From Kitasatospora sp. GAS204B (GTDB lineage Bacteria; Actinomycetota; Actinomycetes; Streptomycetales; Streptomycetaceae): DNA of 64,000 bases. Shown here piece after piece: positions 62,796-64,000 of the stretch; positions within the stretch are counted from its first letter, which is position 1, and the number at the start of each line of letters is the position of its first letter. The position numbers were made by a program, and so were the translations under genes. The notes beneath the pieces are model-generated. The model was not told where the DNA came from. It searched no databases and saw only the letters and a list, made by a program, of their open reading frames with translations. The DNA lies in NCBI RefSeq assembly GCF_029892155.1, contig NZ_JARZAG010000019.1, positions 1 to 64,000 on the forward strand, read 5' to 3'.

Positions 62796-64000
<1,205 letters not shown>

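Overview
The window is about 64 kb of high-GC actinobacterial chromosome. Codon third positions are almost always G or C, GTG starts are frequent, and promoters look like sigma-HrdB type (TTGxxx, about 17 bp, TAnnnT). The gene order (rpsL-rpsG-fusA-tuf, then S10, spc and alpha operons without rpsD, rplM-rpsI-glmM-coaA-glmS-acpS-nnr-alr-tsaE-tsaB-rimI-tsaD-groES-groEL) is that of the core chromosome of Streptomycetaceae (Streptomyces or Kitasatospora). The species cannot be named from sequence alone.

Layout. 87-2911 (minus): a MoxR-like ATPase coupled to a VWA/metallopeptidase protein with an internally duplicated peptidase-like domain. 3037-5950 (plus): a tightly overlapping sirtuin, cytochrome P450 and ADP-ribosylglycohydrolase operon. 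5958-7946: a DUF2786 protein and a DUF1707/DUF4190 membrane protein. 8328-12705: the str operon with a clear promoter upstream and a strong terminator downstream. 12922-25847: an accessory cell-envelope glycopolymer locus lying between tuf and the S10 operon. It holds dTDP-L-rhamnose synthesis (rmlC, rmlA, rmlB, rmlD), a flippase-like protein, a DPM-type and a second GT2 glycosyltransferase, a DUF2304 protein, a large GT-C-like membrane protein and two divergent AftA-like membrane proteins. 26313-43273: S10, spc, secY-adk, map, mscL, infA-rpmJ-rpsM-rpsK and rpoA-rplQ. 43351-47196: truA, an ABC-F ATPase and rplM-rpsI. 47376-60976: peptidoglycan-precursor and coenzyme genes (glmM, coaA, glmS, acpS, nnr, alr) followed by the t6A and S18-acetylation genes (tsaE, tsaB, rimI, tsaD), with small uncharacterised ORFs and a lipoprotein polysaccharide deacetylase. 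60952-62148 (minus): a methyltransferase. 62189-64000: two CIRCE operators, groES and the first 401 codons of groEL, which runs off the window.

How it fits together. Most of the window is translation and envelope housekeeping. The accessory part is the rhamnose/GT-C locus. Its parts suggest cytoplasmic synthesis of a dTDP- or polyprenyl-linked sugar, translocation, and extracytoplasmic transfer onto a wall polymer. Repeated regulatory themes are long GC hairpins, mostly without U-tracts, at transcription-unit borders, and several genes that appear leaderless (TAnnnT hexamer 6-9 nt before the start codon: sirtuin, rmlB, glmS, acpS, nnr, tsaB). No tRNA, rRNA, insertion sequence, CRISPR array or attachment site was seen.
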